The notes: generated from the sequence alone by a model not told the origin. Positions 7,839 through 18,375 are shown, numbered from the stretch's first letter. The stretch is DNA of 37,010 nucleotides from Myxococcales bacterium (GCA_019634415.1 JAHQVJ010000009.1:1-37010), one strand, 5' to 3'. Translations and numbers: made by a program.

Positions 7839-9226
7839 CCCAGTCCCCCCCTAGCGTTCGGATGGTCGTTCCCCCGTCCACCCACAAGCCGGAGCTGCGG
7901 CGGTTCCGCATCAGCTCTCGCGGGGGGGAGCTGCTGCGGGAGCGCTCCAGCACGCTGCTGTTCGTCATCATGGCGCTGGGGATGGGGCTGGTGGGCTTCA
8001 CCACCTCGCTGCTGCCGGGGCATGTGGAGCATGCGGCGGCCGAGGCCTTCGCGAGCACCTACCTGGAGCAGTGGTTCGCACACCACGCTGATCTGGCCAA
8101 GGCGAAGCGCGGCCCCTGGCCCAGCACCACCCCGGCGGTGGTCGCGTTGGATCCACAAGGAGACGCTTTTCAACAGCGGGCGGCGGCGGCCCTGCAGTCC
8201 AACCCGGACGATCTGGTGCTCGAGCGGGTGGAAGAGGGTGAGCGGGGCACGCGCATCGCCAAGACCGTGTCGCTCGACACCCCTCGCTGCTCGGCATGCC
8301 ACGCCGATGCGAGCCAGCCTGCCTCCGTCGAGTGGCACGCGCCGACCGAGGTCGTGGGCACCTCCGCGAACCAAGGCGTGATCGGAGCACTCGTCGCGGT
8401 CAGTGCCACCTTCATCCTGCTCTTCATCGTCCTGAGGCTGGCCATCGACTCCCTGCAGGACACCGCGGGAGCGCTGCAGACCTCCGATCGCCGCCGGGCA
8501 GCGGCCATCAAGGCCACCGAGGACGCCCTGGTGGCCAAGCGCTCCCAGATCGTGCGGGCCGAGATCGTCAAGGGGATCGCGGTGGCGGTGCGGGAGCCAC
8601 TGGACGCCATCTTCAGCTTCATCGCGTCGGGTCCGGCGGCCCAGATGGACGCATCGGAGCTCCGCGCGGTGATGCACGAGGTGGAGTACGCCGCGCGTGA
8701 GGTGGACAAGCAGGTTCGACACCTCATCGTCGTGGCCGATCCCGACAACTCCACGAAGCTGCACTTCGAAGACCTGCCCGTGGCCATGGTCATCAACGAC
8801 GTCTACGAGCGCTTCTACGACATGGCCACGCTGCACGGGAACCACTTCACGCTGGACTGCCCCGATCACGCAGGCCTGATGCGTGTGGACGCTCTGAAGC
8901 TGGAGCAGGTGCTGGCGCGCATGGTCCGCAACTCGGCGGACGCCACCGAGGACGGCGACATCCGCTTGATCGTGCGGATCCCACGCTCCTCCTCGGGCCC
9001 GGAGCGGATCCAGTTCGAGGTGGTGGACGACCGCCCCTCCCAGGCTGCGGCGTTGCTCGACGAGGACGAGGAGTCGGGCGGGCTGGCCACGGCACGCTGG
9101 CTCTCCGACACGCTGGGTGGCTCGCTGACGGTGACTCAGAGCCCCTCTGGAGGGGCCCGTCTGTCGCTGGACCTGCCGCGCGACGGAGACACCAACCCGA
9201 CCGAAGAATTCGCCCCTGTGGACTGA
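7835..9226 (+). CDS. Membrane protein with c-type heme motif and degenerate histidine-kinase core
   Basis: 463 residues. Two membrane spans (about 40-60 and 181-203) bracket a periplasmic domain that carries a single heme-c attachment motif CSACH (152-156), as in DUF3365/Tll0287-like sensor domains. The cytosolic part has the helical layout of a histidine-kinase dimerisation domain and an HATPase-like region. At the position of the phosphoacceptor in S-H-E-x-R-x-P-L the sequence reads AVAVREPL, so His is replaced by Val250. The N-box is fairly good (RNSADAT, Asn366), but the G1 box (VVDDRPSQ) is degraded. It is therefore a probable pseudokinase that senses redox or ligand and signals by conformation or partner binding. 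The start overlaps the kinase stop by four bases, implying coupled synthesis; no response regulator is nearby. Confidence 0.85.
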   Translation: MTQSPPSVRMVVPPSTHKPELRRFRISSRGGELLRERSSTLLFVIMALGMGLVGFTTSLLPGHVEHAAAEAFASTYLEQWFAHHADLAKAKRGPWPSTTPAVVALDPQGDAFQQRAAAALQSNPDDLVLERVEEGERGTRIAKTVSLDTPRCSACHADASQPASVEWHAPTEVVGTSANQGVIGALVAVSATFILLFIVLRLAIDSLQDTAGALQTSDRRRAAAIKATEDALVAKRSQIVRAEIVKGIAVAVREPLDAIFSFIASGPAAQMDASELRAVMHEVEYAAREVDKQVRHLIVVADPDNSTKLHFEDLPVAMVINDVYERFYDMATLHGNHFTLDCPDHAGLMRVDALKLEQVLARMVRNSADATEDGDIRLIVRIPRSSSGPERIQFEVVDDRPSQAAALLDEDEESGGLATARWLSDTLGGSLTVTQSPSGGARLSLDLPRDGDTNPTEEFAPVD

Positions 9227-9246
9227 CCCCGAACCCTGGAGACGGC

Positions 9247-10341
9247 ATGACCGTACGTTCCCTGAGTGCCCTGGCGGCACTGACCTTGTTCTCGACGCCT
9301 GCGCTCGCGCAAGACGACACCGGCTTGTCGCTGTTCGTCTTCGCTGACGCCTACGGCGGGATCAACACGGCCCCGGTCGGTGCGAGCTACAGCACCACCC
9401 CCTTCCACCGCGCCTACGCCTTCCGCAACGGCTTCTCCCTGTCGTTCATGGGCGTGGACGCCGCGGTGACGAGCGAGCGCTTCGGAGTGACGGGGAGCCT
9501 GCGCTTCGGGCCGTCGGTGCCGGTGTTCTTCGGTGGCCAGCCCGCCGACCAGGACGGCCCGCTCGGGTTGGAGAACCTGTTCCAGCTGTACGGCACCTAC
9601 AAACCCACGGATCGGATCACCCTGGACGTGGGGCAGTTCGGCACCATCTACGGCGCCGAGGTGGCGGAGAGCTGGCAGAACCTGAACTACACCCGCGGGG
9701 CGCTGTACTACGCGATGCAGCCCTTCTGGCACACGGGCGTGCGCGCATCGGTCGACCTCACCGACGAGGTGGGCGTGACGGCGCTCGTGGTGAACGGCGT
9801 GAACAACGCCGTGGACGAGAACGGCACGCCGAGCCTGGGCGTCCAGCTGTCCTACGGCAACGACACGGTGGGCGTGGTGGCGGGCTACCTCGCCGCCTTG
9901 CAGCCCGAGACCAGCGCCGACGGCTTCCACCACTTCGGCGACGTGGTGGCCACCATCGACTCCGGTGACCTGTCGGTGGTGTTCAATGGCGACGTCGGCG
10001 CCACCCTGGGTGCAGCGGCAGACGGCGGCGACGCCCTGTGGTTCGGGGGCAGCCTCGGGATCGGCTACTGGCTGGCCAACCCCGTGGGTGTGGCGCTGCG
10101 GGGCGAGTTCCTGCGCGACAACGACAACATCCTGTACGGTGCCCCCGGCAACGACGCCGTGGATGTCTACACCGGCACGGCCACCCTGGATCTGCGGCCC
10201 GTGCCGGGCTCGGATCAGGTCATCCTGCGGTGGGACAACCGCATCGAAGGCTCCAGCTCGCCGATCTACCAGGATCGCTCCTCCGCCGCGTCGGACATCT
10301 GGTTCAGCAGCGTGGTGGGCTTCGTGGTCACCTCGGGCTGA
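9247..10341 (+). CDS. Outer-membrane beta-barrel porin, BBP2/OmpL-like
   Basis: 364 residues with a cleavable signal (1-22, ALA-Q). The mature protein is a run of alternating amphipathic strands with Tyr/Phe girdles (for example SLFVFADAYGG, RASVDLTDEVGVTALVVNG, VSLGVQLSYGN-type strands) and ends in an aromatic/hydrophobic strand (DIWFSSVVGFVV). The pattern DVGQFGTIYGAEVAESWQN, with a dip and 'NYTRGALYYAMQPFWHTGVRA', is typical of the putative beta-barrel porin-2 family (PF07642). It probably supplies outer-membrane passage for small solutes, plausibly ammonium or an amine given the amt gene in the same run. Start ATG follows GGAG; 20 bases after the pseudo-sensor gene. Confidence 0.87.
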   Translation: MTVRSLSALAALTLFSTPALAQDDTGLSLFVFADAYGGINTAPVGASYSTTPFHRAYAFRNGFSLSFMGVDAAVTSERFGVTGSLRFGPSVPVFFGGQPADQDGPLGLENLFQLYGTYKPTDRITLDVGQFGTIYGAEVAESWQNLNYTRGALYYAMQPFWHTGVRASVDLTDEVGVTALVVNGVNNAVDENGTPSLGVQLSYGNDTVGVVAGYLAALQPETSADGFHHFGDVVATIDSGDLSVVFNGDVGATLGAAADGGDALWFGGSLGIGYWLANPVGVALRGEFLRDNDNILYGAPGNDAVDVYTGTATLDLRPVPGSDQVILRWDNRIEGSSSPIYQDRSSAASDIWFSSVVGFVVTSG

Positions 10342-10344
10342 ACG

Positions 10345-10887
10345 ATGAGCGCGCACCCCGATCCGCAGCTCGACTCGTCAGGCCCGCCCTCGGTGGTGGA
10401 GCAGATGAAGCGCCTGCCCGACAACAAGTCGAAGACGCGCTGGCGCACGCTGGTGATCGGCGTGCTGCTCAGTGCGGTGACAGGTCTGGTCATCTTCACC
10501 TCGTTCTCCTTCGAGACGACCTGGGAGACGGTGGTGAACCGCCGCCCAGACGGCAAGATCCGTCGGGTCACGGCGACCCTGGAGCTGCCAGCCCAGGGCA
10601 TGGCCACGCTGGTGTGCGACGAGGGGCAGTGGACGGGTCACGTTCAGCTGCCCACCCCCGCCACCGATGTGCGCTGGACGCGCGCCGGCGCTGCCGTGGC
10701 CATCGCCACCACGCCGTCGGGATCACGCCTGATCCTGAACGATCCACGCTCGGCAGCAGCCACGCTGACGGGCTCGGAGCCGCTCGATCTCCGGTATGCG
10801 GACAGCGCGGGCGTGGAGAAGCACGTCGCCTTCACCAGCAAGGGGCTGGATCAGGCCGTGGCGAGCCTCACCCGCGCTTGTCCGTAG
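10345..10887 (+). CDS. Bitopic membrane protein, last gene of the amt operon, function unknown
   Basis: 180 residues. A Pro/Ser-rich cytosolic stub, basic flank (KSKTRWR), one membrane span (about 35-55) and a periplasmic domain of about 120 residues rich in beta strands (VTATLELPAQGMATLVCDEGQWTG... AVAIATTPSG). Two Cys (about 104 and 179) could pair. It resembles no family I can name. It starts 3 bases after the porin stop, so it belongs to the same transcript. Its stop codon (10885-10887) abuts directly the stop codon of the giant minus-strand gene (10888-10890). Confidence 0.8.
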   Translation: MSAHPDPQLDSSGPPSVVEQMKRLPDNKSKTRWRTLVIGVLLSAVTGLVIFTSFSFETTWETVVNRRPDGKIRRVTATLELPAQGMATLVCDEGQWTGHVQLPTPATDVRWTRAGAAVAIATTPSGSRLILNDPRSAAATLTGSEPLDLRYADSAGVEKHVAFTSKGLDQAVASLTRACP

Positions 10888-13800
10888 CTAGAACGACGCC
10901 GGATCGAGGGGGTCGGTCCCAGCCGCCACCTCGTCCCCGTCGTCGACGCCGTCCGCGTCGGTGTCGGCCACGGTCTCGTCGGTGAAGTGCAGCGCCACCT
11001 CGGCGGCCGTCGACAGGCCGTCGATGTCGTCGTCGCAGCCCACCGCGAAGTCGTCCACCAGGAAGTCGTCGAGGCCGGTGTCGGATCCCGACGACCGCAA
11101 GCGAAGCGCCAGGTCGTCGACGAGCACCGAGGTGTCGCTGCTGGTGCCGGCGTAGCGCGAGAAGCTGGTCTCGAAGGTGCTGGCACCGGCGAGCAGCCAC
11201 AGCTCCACCCAGGCACCAGCGTCCAGCGCCTCCAGCGTGACGAAGTCGGACGCGTCGGGCGCCTCGACGTCGCCGCGCAGCACCTGAAGCTCCCAGGCGA
11301 GCTGCGGGCAGGTGTCGAGCGCCAGCGGCAGCACCTGTGCGTTGGCTCCCCCGCCGGCCATCGACAGGGAGGTCGTGCCGAGGGCGGTGCTCGAGAAGAA
11401 GGTGTCGCCGTCGATCACGACGAAGCCGGGTGTGGCCGAGGCCGTCTCGAAGTCGGCGAACACCCCCTCACCGTCGACGCCCGAGCAGTCCTGATCCACC
11501 CCGTCTCCCAGGGTGTCGACGGCGTCGGGCGCCCGCGTGGCGTCGGAGTCGTCGCAGTCCTCGCCCAGATCGCACTGCTCGCCGAAGCCATCTCCGTCGA
11601 CGTCGACGCACAGGCCGCAGCTCGCCCACAGGTTCGCGTCGGTGTCGTCGCAGTCGAACAGCGTGGGCACGCCGTCGCCATCAGCGTCGTCGCCTGCACA
11701 CCCCACGAAGAAGCTGTCGACGCGGGCTGCGTCGCCGGGGGCGAAGCTCGCGACGTTGGACAGCCGCATCTTGAAGTCGCTGGCGAACGCCGCAGCGTCG
11801 CCGATGAGATCGGTGTAGGTCGTGAACGACAGGTCGCCGTCGAGCCCCGAGTCGAGGAGCTGCCAGGCCGCACCGTCCCAGTACTCGATGTCGAGCCGCT
11901 CCCCGAAGTCCAAGCCCACGTCCTGCACCCTCACCTGGTAGGCCAGCGAGCTGCAGCTGGTGGTGTCGAGCTCCCGCGTCTCGATGGAGGCGTTGGCTTC
12001 GAGCTCCAGCGACAAGGACCCCTCGGAGGCCGTGACGTCGGAGCGATAGACGGCCCCCACCACGCTGGTCTCGTCCCACACGATGGGGCTGGGACCGCCG
12101 AGCTCGAACCCGTCGACGAAGCCTGGGCCGTCGTAGCCCGAGCAGTCCTCGTCGATGCCGTTGCCCTCGGTGTCCACGGCCTCGGGATGGATGTCGGCAT
12201 CGGTGTCGTCGCAGTCACCGCCCAGGTCGCAGTTGTCGCCGAACCCGTCTCCGTCTCCATCGATGCAGGAGCCACAGCGAGCCCATGCCCGATCGTCGGC
12301 ATCGTCGCAGTCCAGCGCGCTTGGGTAGCCGTCGCCGTCACCGTCGTCGTCGGAGCAGCCGAGACGGAAGTCGTCGATGTGGTACTCGTCGAAGGTGGAC
12401 AGCGACGTGTTGCGCAGCTGGACCACCAGGTTGGCCACGTTGGCCCCCGCAGGCAGCAAGCCGTAGCGCAGCTCGAAGGGCGTGACCGCAGACAGCCCCT
12501 CGATGTTGAACGCGGTGCTCAGACCACTTCCGTCGTCGTAGGACAGCTCCAGCGCCTCGAGTGCCGTGTCGGGTGCAGAGCCGAAGGCATCGCCCTGCTT
12601 CACGTAGAAGGAGAAGGCCACCTCGTTGCAGGCGCTGGCATCCACGGCGACACTCTGGATGAGCCCCTGGCTGAAGCCGACGCTGCCACCGTCGAGCTCC
12701 AGCGAGTAGTCGCCACCGAAGACGGCCTCGGTGCTCCCGAAGGTGCCCTGCACGGTGGACCACACCGCGGTGTCGGCACCCGGCGCCTCGAAGTCGTCGG
12801 CGATCAGCGCATCGCCGTCGGCGCGGTCGCAGTTGCTGTCGACCCCGTCGCCGACGGTGTCGTTGGCACCGGGGCTGATCCCGGCGTCCGCATCGTTGCA
12901 GTCCGGCCCCAGATCGCAGTCGACCCCGTAGCCATCCCCATCCGCGTCCACGCAGGTGTCGCAGCTGAACCACAGGTTGCTGTCGGTGTCGTCGCAGTCG
13001 ATCTCGGGTGGGAAGCCGTCCCCGTCGCTGTCGGGGGAGGCGCAGCTGAAGCCGAAGTCGTCGACGGTGAAGGGATCGAAGGTGAACGCGCCGGTGTGCT
13101 CGAACCGCATCCGGAAGTCGGCATTGGCCGCATTCGGATCGGTCAGCACGCCGAAGCGGAAGGCGAACTCGTTGGTTTCGGTTCCTCCCTGCCAGCGATC
13201 CGCCTCCACGAAGCCGGTGCCGTCCCAGTAGGAGAGCACCAGATCCACGGTGGTCGGCGTGGCCGTGGATCCCTGGCCCTCGTAGAGCCAGATCACGTCG
13301 GTGCAGGCCGCCAGATCCACCGACACGGTCTCCGCCACCGCCAGGCCGTCGAGGTTCAGCGCGAAGGCGCTGCCGTCGGCCGTGGGGCTCGTGGTCACGC
13401 TCGTGTTGCCCTGCAGCGAGTCCCAGATGGTGGGCTCGAGGGTGCCCGTCTCGAAGTCGTCGAACAGCCCGGGGCCATCGAAGCCGTTGCAGTCGCTGTC
13501 GGTGCCGTCCCCTGGCGTGTCGGTGTTGCCAGGGAAGACGGCGCTGTCGGTGTCGTCACAGTCGATGCCGAGATCGCAGTCCACCCCGCGCCCGTCGCCA
13601 TCTGCGTCTACGCACACCGCGCAGCTCGACCACTGGTTCGGATCGGTGTCGTCGCAGTCGTCCACCACGTCCACCAGATCTCCGTCGGCATCCGCCCCGC
13701 CGCAGCCGATGAAGAGCTCGTCCACCAGCATGTCGTCGAAGGAGGTGGAGATCGCCGTGCTGCGGAGCCGCGCCCGGAAGTCCGGACCGAAGGCGGCCGG

Positions 13801-16800
13801 ATCCCGGATGGGGCCAGACACCTCGGTCCACTGGAAGTCTCCGTCGTCGCCTGTGTCGAGCTCTCGCCAAGAAGCGCCATCCCAGAACTCGAGCAGCAGC
13901 TGCTCCCCGAAGTCGAGCCCTACGTCGCCGACCTGCAGCGCGTACTTCAGGGTGGGGCAGCTCGACGTGTCGGCCGTGAAGGTCTGCACCACCGCGGTGC
14001 CCTCCACCTCGAGCGAGCTCACGCCGGCGAAGGCCGAGGCGCTGTCGTAGATCGGTCCGGCCGTGGTGGACCAGACGTTGGGATCGAGCAAGCCCGTCTC
14101 GAAGTCGTCGAAGAACCCAGGACCATCCGTGGTGGAGCAGTCGCTGTCGATGCCGTCGCCGTAGACGTCGTTCGCGCCCACGAAGATGGTGTCGTCGGTG
14201 TCGTCGCAGTCCACGCCGCGATCACAGCCAGCCCCGTAGCCATCGCCGTCGGCGTCGACACAAGACCCGCAGCTGTCCCACGCGTCGACGTCCTTGTCGT
14301 CGCAGTCGTTGTCGACGTCGTACAGGTCCCCATCACCGTCGGTCCCGCCACAGCCCACGGAGAAGTCGTCGATGCGGAAGTCGCTGAAGGGCAGGCCGGT
14401 GTTGCGGACCCGCATGGCGAAGCCCGCCCCGAAGGCATTTCCGTCGGCCACGTTGCCCGCCGACTCCACGAAGACCGAGCTGGCCAGCTCGCCGAACACG
14501 CGCTCGAGCACGCGCCAGTCGGCGCCGTCGAAGTACTCCAGCTGCAGCACTGCGCCAGTGGCAGCGAAGGAGTCGCTGATCTGCACGGAGTAGGCGATGG
14601 TGTCGCACACGCTCAGATCGATGGCGTGGGTCTGCAGGGCCGCCCCACCGTCCATCTCGGCGCTGTACAGCCCCGACACGCGCGACAGCGTGGTCCCGAA
14701 GACCGAGCCCTCGGTGGAGAACCAGACGGCAGGGTTGGGCCCACCGAGCTCGAAGTCGTCCACGAGCCCGGGCCCGTCGTCGCCGAAGCAGTCGGAGTCG
14801 ATGCCGTCGCCCAGCGTGTCGGCCGCACGCGGGTAGACGCTCGGATCGGTGTCGTCGCAGTCCAAGCCGCCGTTGCAGCCCACGCCGAACCCATCGAGAT
14901 CGTCGTCGATGCAGGTGCCACAGTCGTCCCAGGAGGCCGCGTCGGCGTCGTTGCAGTCGCGCCAGTTGGGCACGCCGTCGCCGTCGTCGTCGTCGAGATC
15001 GGGATCGCAGACCACGGCGAAGTCGTCGAGGTAGTACTGGTCGAACCCGGGATTACCGTTGTTCTCGATCTCGATGCTGAAGTCGGTGCGCAGCGCATCG
15101 GCGTCGTCGATCACGAAGTCGAGCCGCTCGAACTCGGTGATCCCCACGCCACCCAGCTGCCGGTGGAACTCCTGGAAGCCCGAGCCGTCGTAGTAGCGGA
15201 AGATCAGGTCGTTGAGGGAGTCGGGCAGCTCGGGACCGTTCTTGATGTCGAAGGACACCACGATGTCGGTGCAGGCGGTGGTGTCGATCTGGACGGTCTC
15301 GGCCGTGGACTGCGCCAGGAAGTCCAGGGAGTAGCTTCCGTTGGAGACGTACAGGGTCTCGTAGGTGACGTTGAAGCTCTGGCTGGCCCACACGCCGGTG
15401 TCGATGCTGCCCGTCTCGAAGTCGTCGAACAGGGCCGCAGCCGCCACGTCGTCGTCGTCCGTGGCATCGAGGGGATCGAGCTCGAACTGCAGCTCGCTGC
15501 CGTCGGAGCGGCCTCCACCGTCGGTGTCGGCGTTCAAGGGATCGGTGCCATAGCGCTCGACCTCGGGCCCATCGAGGGCGCCGTCGCCGTCGGTGTCGGG
15601 ATCGGTCAGGGACGTGCCGAGGGTGTCTTCTGCGCCGTCGTCCAGCCCGTCGTCGTCGGTGTCCACGTCGTTGGGATCGCTCCCCAGGACCAGGGCCTCG
15701 TCCCCGTCGGTCACCCCGTCGCCGTCGGTGTCGGGATCGGTGGGATCGGTGCCGTAGACGAGCAGCTCGTCGCCGTCGGACAGACCGTCCGCGTCGCCGT
15801 CTGCCTCGGTGGGGTCGGTGCCCCACAGGTTGATCTCGTCGCCGTCGGACAGGCCGTCGCCGTCGGTGTCGAACAGCGCTGGGTCGGTGCCGTGGATCCC
15901 CACCTCGGGGCCATCCAGCAGGCCATCGAAGTCGCTGTCGGGCAGGTTGGGATCGGTCCCGTAGAGGATGACCTCGTCGCCGTCGTCCAGACCGTCGGCA
16001 TCGGTATCGAGCACGGCGGGATCGGTGCCGTGCACCGTCACCTCCAGCCCGTCGCTCAGCGCATCCCCGTCGGAGTCCGTGTCGAGCGGATCGGTGCCGT
16101 AGTCGAACACCTCGTCACCGTCGTCCAGACCGTCGCCGTCGGTGTCGGGGTCGAGCGGATCCGTGCCTCGGACGTTCACCTCGTCGCCATCCTGCAGGCG
16201 ATCGCCGTCGGTGTCGGTGCGCAGCGGATCGGTGAGCTCGACGAGCACCTCGGTGCCGTCGTCCAGACCGTCGTTGTCGGTGTCGGCGTCGGTGGGATCC
16301 GTGCCGAGCAGGGGGTTGGCCTCGTCGCCGTCGAGCAGGCCGTCCCCGTCGGTGTCGGCGTTGCTCCGATCGGTGCCGAGCAGGTCCTCCTCGGCATTGG
16401 TGAGGCCGTCCTTGTCGTCGTCGAGGATGGTGTCGTCGTCGCTGGGATCCGTGGGGTCCGTGCCTCGAGCCACCTCGAAGCCGTCGTCCGCACCCCCGGC
16501 ATCGGTGTCCACCAGGGTGGGATCAGAGCCGAGCCCGACCTCTTCCCCGTCGTCGAGTCCGTCCCCATCGGTGTCGGCCACCAGCGGATCCGACAGCCAG
16601 TCCAGCACCTCGTCGCCGTCGATCACACCGTCGGAGTCGGTGTCGTCGACGTTGGGATCGGTAGTGTGGGTGAGGATCTCCTCCCCGTCGAGGAGCCGGT
16701 CGAAGTCGGTGTCCTGCAGCAGCGGATCGGTGAGGTACACGTCGATCTCGTCGCCATCGGACAGTCCGTCCAGATCCGAGTCGGCCGTGCCGGGGTCCGT

Positions 16801-17307
16801 GCCGTGCACGTTGACCTCGTCGGCGTCGAGCAATCCGTCGGAGTCCGTGTCGGCCGAGGTGGGGTCCGTGCCGTGGATCGAGACCTCCTCGCCATCGGTC
16901 AGGCCGTCTCCGTCGGTGTCGTCGAGGTTCGGATCGGAGCCCCAGCCCACCACCTCCTCACCATCGGACAGGCCATCGCCATCGGTGTCCGCCTCCAGCG
17001 GGTCGGTGCCGAGCTCGTCGACCTCGCGACCGTCCTCGAGCCCGTCGCCGTCGGTGTCCGGGTTCTTCGGATCCGTGCCCAGATCGAGCTCACGCTTCGT
17101 GTCGAGGCCGTCCCGATCAGGATCAGCGAGGATGTCGTCGGTGGGCGTGTCGGTGTCGGCGTCCGTGTCGGAGTCGGTGTCCGCATCGGCATCGGTGTCG
17201 GCGTCCGTGTCGGCGACCACGTCCGTGGGGTCGTCCGTATCGGTCTTGGTGCCATCCGAACACGCGACGCACGTCAGGATGGCCGGAAGAATCCAGCGAA
17301 AACCCAT
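10888..17307 (-). CDS. Giant calcium-binding modular lipoprotein (TSP3 repeats, beta-sandwiches, MopE-type modules)
   Basis: About 2,139 residues. N-terminal signal with probable lipobox (CVAC, Cys about 16-17), then an Asp/Thr tether (about 20-60). Residues 61-620 are about 24 thrombospondin type 3-like repeats of 22-24 residues, consensus [13 protein letters not shown]...GTDP, which bind Ca2+ in studied proteins. Residues 623-2091 alternate seven beta-sandwich domains of about 140 residues (DDFETG..VW at the start, WDG in the middle, IDDF.VGC at the end; MAM/laminin-G-like) with six Cys-containing MopE-type modules ([19 protein letters not shown]). Two more TSP3 repeats finish the protein. 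Two adjacent ATGs (17310, 17307); GGAG spacing favours 17307. Likely a long, Ca2+-stiffened cell-surface rod for adhesion or ligand binding. Function inferred only from architecture. Confidence 0.9.
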   Translation of the reverse strand: MGFRWILPAILTCVACSDGTKTDTDDPTDVVADTDADTDADADTDSDTDADTDTPTDDILADPDRDGLDTKRELDLGTDPKNPDTDGDGLEDGREVDELGTDPLEADTDGDGLSDGEEVVGWGSDPNLDDTDGDGLTDGEEVSIHGTDPTSADTDSDGLLDADEVNVHGTDPGTADSDLDGLSDGDEIDVYLTDPLLQDTDFDRLLDGEEILTHTTDPNVDDTDSDGVIDGDEVLDWLSDPLVADTDGDGLDDGEEVGLGSDPTLVDTDAGGADDGFEVARGTDPTDPSDDDTILDDDKDGLTNAEEDLLGTDRSNADTDGDGLLDGDEANPLLGTDPTDADTDNDGLDDGTEVLVELTDPLRTDTDGDRLQDGDEVNVRGTDPLDPDTDGDGLDDGDEVFDYGTDPLDTDSDGDALSDGLEVTVHGTDPAVLDTDADGLDDGDEVILYGTDPNLPDSDFDGLLDGPEVGIHGTDPALFDTDGDGLSDGDEINLWGTDPTEADGDADGLSDGDELLVYGTDPTDPDTDGDGVTDGDEALVLGSDPNDVDTDDDGLDDGAEDTLGTSLTDPDTDGDGALDGPEVERYGTDPLNADTDGGGRSDGSELQFELDPLDATDDDDVAAAALFDDFETGSIDTGVWASQSFNVTYETLYVSNGSYSLDFLAQSTAETVQIDTTACTDIVVSFDIKNGPELPDSLNDLIFRYYDGSGFQEFHRQLGGVGITEFERLDFVIDDADALRTDFSIEIENNGNPGFDQYYLDDFAVVCDPDLDDDDGDGVPNWRDCNDADAASWDDCGTCIDDDLDGFGVGCNGGLDCDDTDPSVYPRAADTLGDGIDSDCFGDDGPGLVDDFELGGPNPAVWFSTEGSVFGTTLSRVSGLYSAEMDGGAALQTHAIDLSVCDTIAYSVQISDSFAATGAVLQLEYFDGADWRVLERVFGELASSVFVESAGNVADGNAFGAGFAMRVRNTGLPFSDFRIDDFSVGCGGTDGDGDLYDVDNDCDDKDVDAWDSCGSCVDADGDGYGAGCDRGVDCDDTDDTIFVGANDVYGDGIDSDCSTTDGPGFFDDFETGLLDPNVWSTTAGPIYDSASAFAGVSSLEVEGTAVVQTFTADTSSCPTLKYALQVGDVGLDFGEQLLLEFWDGASWRELDTGDDGDFQWTEVSGPIRDPAAFGPDFRARLRSTAISTSFDDMLVDELFIGCGGADADGDLVDVVDDCDDTDPNQWSSCAVCVDADGDGRGVDCDLGIDCDDTDSAVFPGNTDTPGDGTDSDCNGFDGPGLFDDFETGTLEPTIWDSLQGNTSVTTSPTADGSAFALNLDGLAVAETVSVDLAACTDVIWLYEGQGSTATPTTVDLVLSYWDGTGFVEADRWQGGTETNEFAFRFGVLTDPNAANADFRMRFEHTGAFTFDPFTVDDFGFSCASPDSDGDGFPPEIDCDDTDSNLWFSCDTCVDADGDGYGVDCDLGPDCNDADAGISPGANDTVGDGVDSNCDRADGDALIADDFEAPGADTAVWSTVQGTFGSTEAVFGGDYSLELDGGSVGFSQGLIQSVAVDASACNEVAFSFYVKQGDAFGSAPDTALEALELSYDDGSGLSTAFNIEGLSAVTPFELRYGLLPAGANVANLVVQLRNTSLSTFDEYHIDDFRLGCSDDDGDGDGYPSALDCDDADDRAWARCGSCIDGDGDGFGDNCDLGGDCDDTDADIHPEAVDTEGNGIDEDCSGYDGPGFVDGFELGGPSPIVWDETSVVGAVYRSDVTASEGSLSLELEANASIETRELDTTSCSSLAYQVRVQDVGLDFGERLDIEYWDGAAWQLLDSGLDGDLSFTTYTDLIGDAAAFASDFKMRLSNVASFAPGDAARVDSFFVGCAGDDADGDGVPTLFDCDDTDANLWASCGLCVDVDGDGFGEQCDLGEDCDDSDATRAPDAVDTLGDGVDQDCSGVDGEGVFADFETASATPGFVVIDGDTFFSSTALGTTSLSMAGGGANAQVLPLALDTCPQLAWELQVLRGDVEAPDASDFVTLEALDAGAWVELWLLAGASTFETSFSRYAGTSSDTSVLVDDLALRLRSSGSDTGLDDFLVDDFAVGCDDDIDGLSTAAEVALHFTDETVADTDADGVDDGDEVAAGTDPLDPASF
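11036..15441 (-). repeat. Large-period repeat: beta-sandwich plus MopE-type module, about 660 bp period
   Basis: Seven beta-sandwich units separated by six DCDD modules. The modules' conserved 'DSDC' ends fall near 11480, 12135, 12825, 13485, 14135 and 14785, giving a period of about 645-690 bases. All units are in frame and diverged in sequence but keep the bracketing motifs DDFE..G and IDDF.VGC. Confidence 0.85.
15449..17127 (-). repeat. Array of about 24 thrombospondin type 3-like coding repeats
   Basis: In-frame tandem repeats of 66-72 bases inside the giant lipoprotein gene. Each encodes D-x-D-x-D-G-L-x-D-G-x-E-V followed by a GTDP turn; repeats differ in the 6-8 residues between, so the array is old rather than freshly duplicated. 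One unit (about repeat 10) reads [10 protein letters not shown] and is decayed; repeat 11 is interrupted by a longer acidic spacer ([13 protein letters not shown]). Confidence 0.9.
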
Positions 17308-17339
17308 CATCAACTCCAACGGGGTGGGCGAATCGCGAC

Positions 17340-17368
17340 CTGATAGCCGACTCGCATCGGCGTGCCAA
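17340..17368 (-). promoter_or_regulatory. Candidate sigma-70-type promoter for the giant lipoprotein gene
   Basis: On the minus strand TTGGCA, a 17-base spacer and TATCAG, followed by about 30 bases to the start codons. Five of six match the -35 consensus and four of six the -10. The same TTGGCACG would also fit a sigma-54 -24 element, but the following TGC is one base too close, so sigma-70 is preferred. Confidence 0.5.
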
Positions 17369-17478
17369 CCCCGGGATTGCGCAGGTCCTGTGGAGGTATT
17401 TCCCACGAGCACTGCGTTTCCTTTTCGGGCTCGACGTCCTCGGGGGTCCAAAAGTTGTCCGCTACCGATCGAGGTTCC

Positions 17479-18375
17479 ATGCATCGCTTCGTGACCACAC
17501 TCGTCGCCTTCCTCGTGCTGGGTTGTGCCTCCCCGTCCGTGCGGGTAGCGCTGGAGCACGACGGAGAGAGGCGCAACTACTGGCTGAGTGCGCCCGAGGG
17601 GCTCGACGGCCCCGCGCCCCTGGTGCTCGCGCTGCATGGCGGCGGGCCCGCCGGCGCGAACAAGGGGCGCGGCATGGGTCGACTCACGACCCTGCACGAT
17701 CTGGCCCACGACGAGGGGTTCATCGCGGCGTTCCCGTCGTCGCTGGCGGGCAACTGGAACGACGGGCGCGACCTTCAGGTGGGCTACGTGGAGCCCGACA
17801 CCGACGACGTCGGCTTCATCGAGGCCGTCATCGACGACATCGCGCTGCAGCTGCCAGTGGATCCGGCTCGCGTGTACGTCACCGGCGTCAGCAACGGCGG
17901 CTTCATGACGCAGCGCCTGCTGTGCGAGCGCCCGGACCGCTTCGCCGCTTCAGTGACCTACATTGCCACGATGCCAGCCACCCTCTCGTGCACTCCCAGC
18001 CTGCAGACGCCGGTGATGTTCGTGCTCGGGACCGAGGATCCACTCGTTCCCTACGAGGGCGGACCAGTGGCCGACGGCGATCGGGGCGAGGCGATCTCGG
18101 CAGACGACGCCATGGCCTTCTGGGCCGAGCACAACGGCTGCGGCCCCACGCCCGACGTCACCGAGCTACCCGACGTCGATCCCGACGACGGCACGACCGC
18201 GCGCATGGAGACGTGGCCGGACTGCGACGCCGACGTGGCACGGTTGGTGCTCGACGGTGCAGGCCACACCTGGCCGAGCGGCCCGCGCGTCCTCGAGGGC
18301 TTCGTGGGGCCGACGAGCGGAGACGTGGACGGCGCCGACGTGTTTTGGTCCTTCGTGCGAGATCGGACGCGTTGA
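17479..18375 (+). CDS. Lipoprotein esterase of the PHB depolymerase / LpqC-like family
   Basis: 298 residues, alpha/beta-hydrolase exported as a lipoprotein (lipobox VLGC, Cys16). Oxyanion-hole HGGG at 53-56; nucleophile in GVSNGG (Ser138); likely acid Asp187 in GTEDPLVP; catalytic His263 in GAGHTWP. The order and spacing match the extracellular poly(3-hydroxybutyrate) depolymerase/feruloyl esterase group (COG3509), which hydrolyse polyester or aryl ester bonds. Substrate is not decidable here. The ATG follows GAGG and gives a proper signal; an upstream in-frame extension lacks it. Divergent from the giant lipoprotein across 171 bases; a perfect hairpin starts right after its stop. Both divergent products are surface lipoproteins and could be co-regulated. 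Confidence 0.9.
   Translation: MHRFVTTLVAFLVLGCASPSVRVALEHDGERRNYWLSAPEGLDGPAPLVLALHGGGPAGANKGRGMGRLTTLHDLAHDEGFIAAFPSSLAGNWNDGRDLQVGYVEPDTDDVGFIEAVIDDIALQLPVDPARVYVTGVSNGGFMTQRLLCERPDRFAASVTYIATMPATLSCTPSLQTPVMFVLGTEDPLVPYEGGPVADGDRGEAISADDAMAFWAEHNGCGPTPDVTELPDVDPDDGTTARMETWPDCDADVARLVLDGAGHTWPSGPRVLEGFVGPTSGDVDGADVFWSFVRDRTR

Noticed and set aside
15449..17127. Regular short repeats resembling a CRISPR array
   Set aside because: Period of 66-72 bases, all in frame, with no constant repeat and no unique spacers; it encodes TSP3 units.
10987..17343. Open frame of about 2,118 codons on the plus strand, opposite the giant lipoprotein gene
   Set aside because: Its protein is Val/Gly/Ile/His-rich with no domain; it arises because Asp, Gly and Val codons in the repeats read as stop-free codons in the opposite frame. 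The minus strand has the signal, tether and domains.
17357..17371. Sigma-54 promoter for the giant gene (TTGGCACG)
   Set aside because: The -12 element is one base too near; sigma-54 spacing is strict. A sigma-70-type reading fits better.
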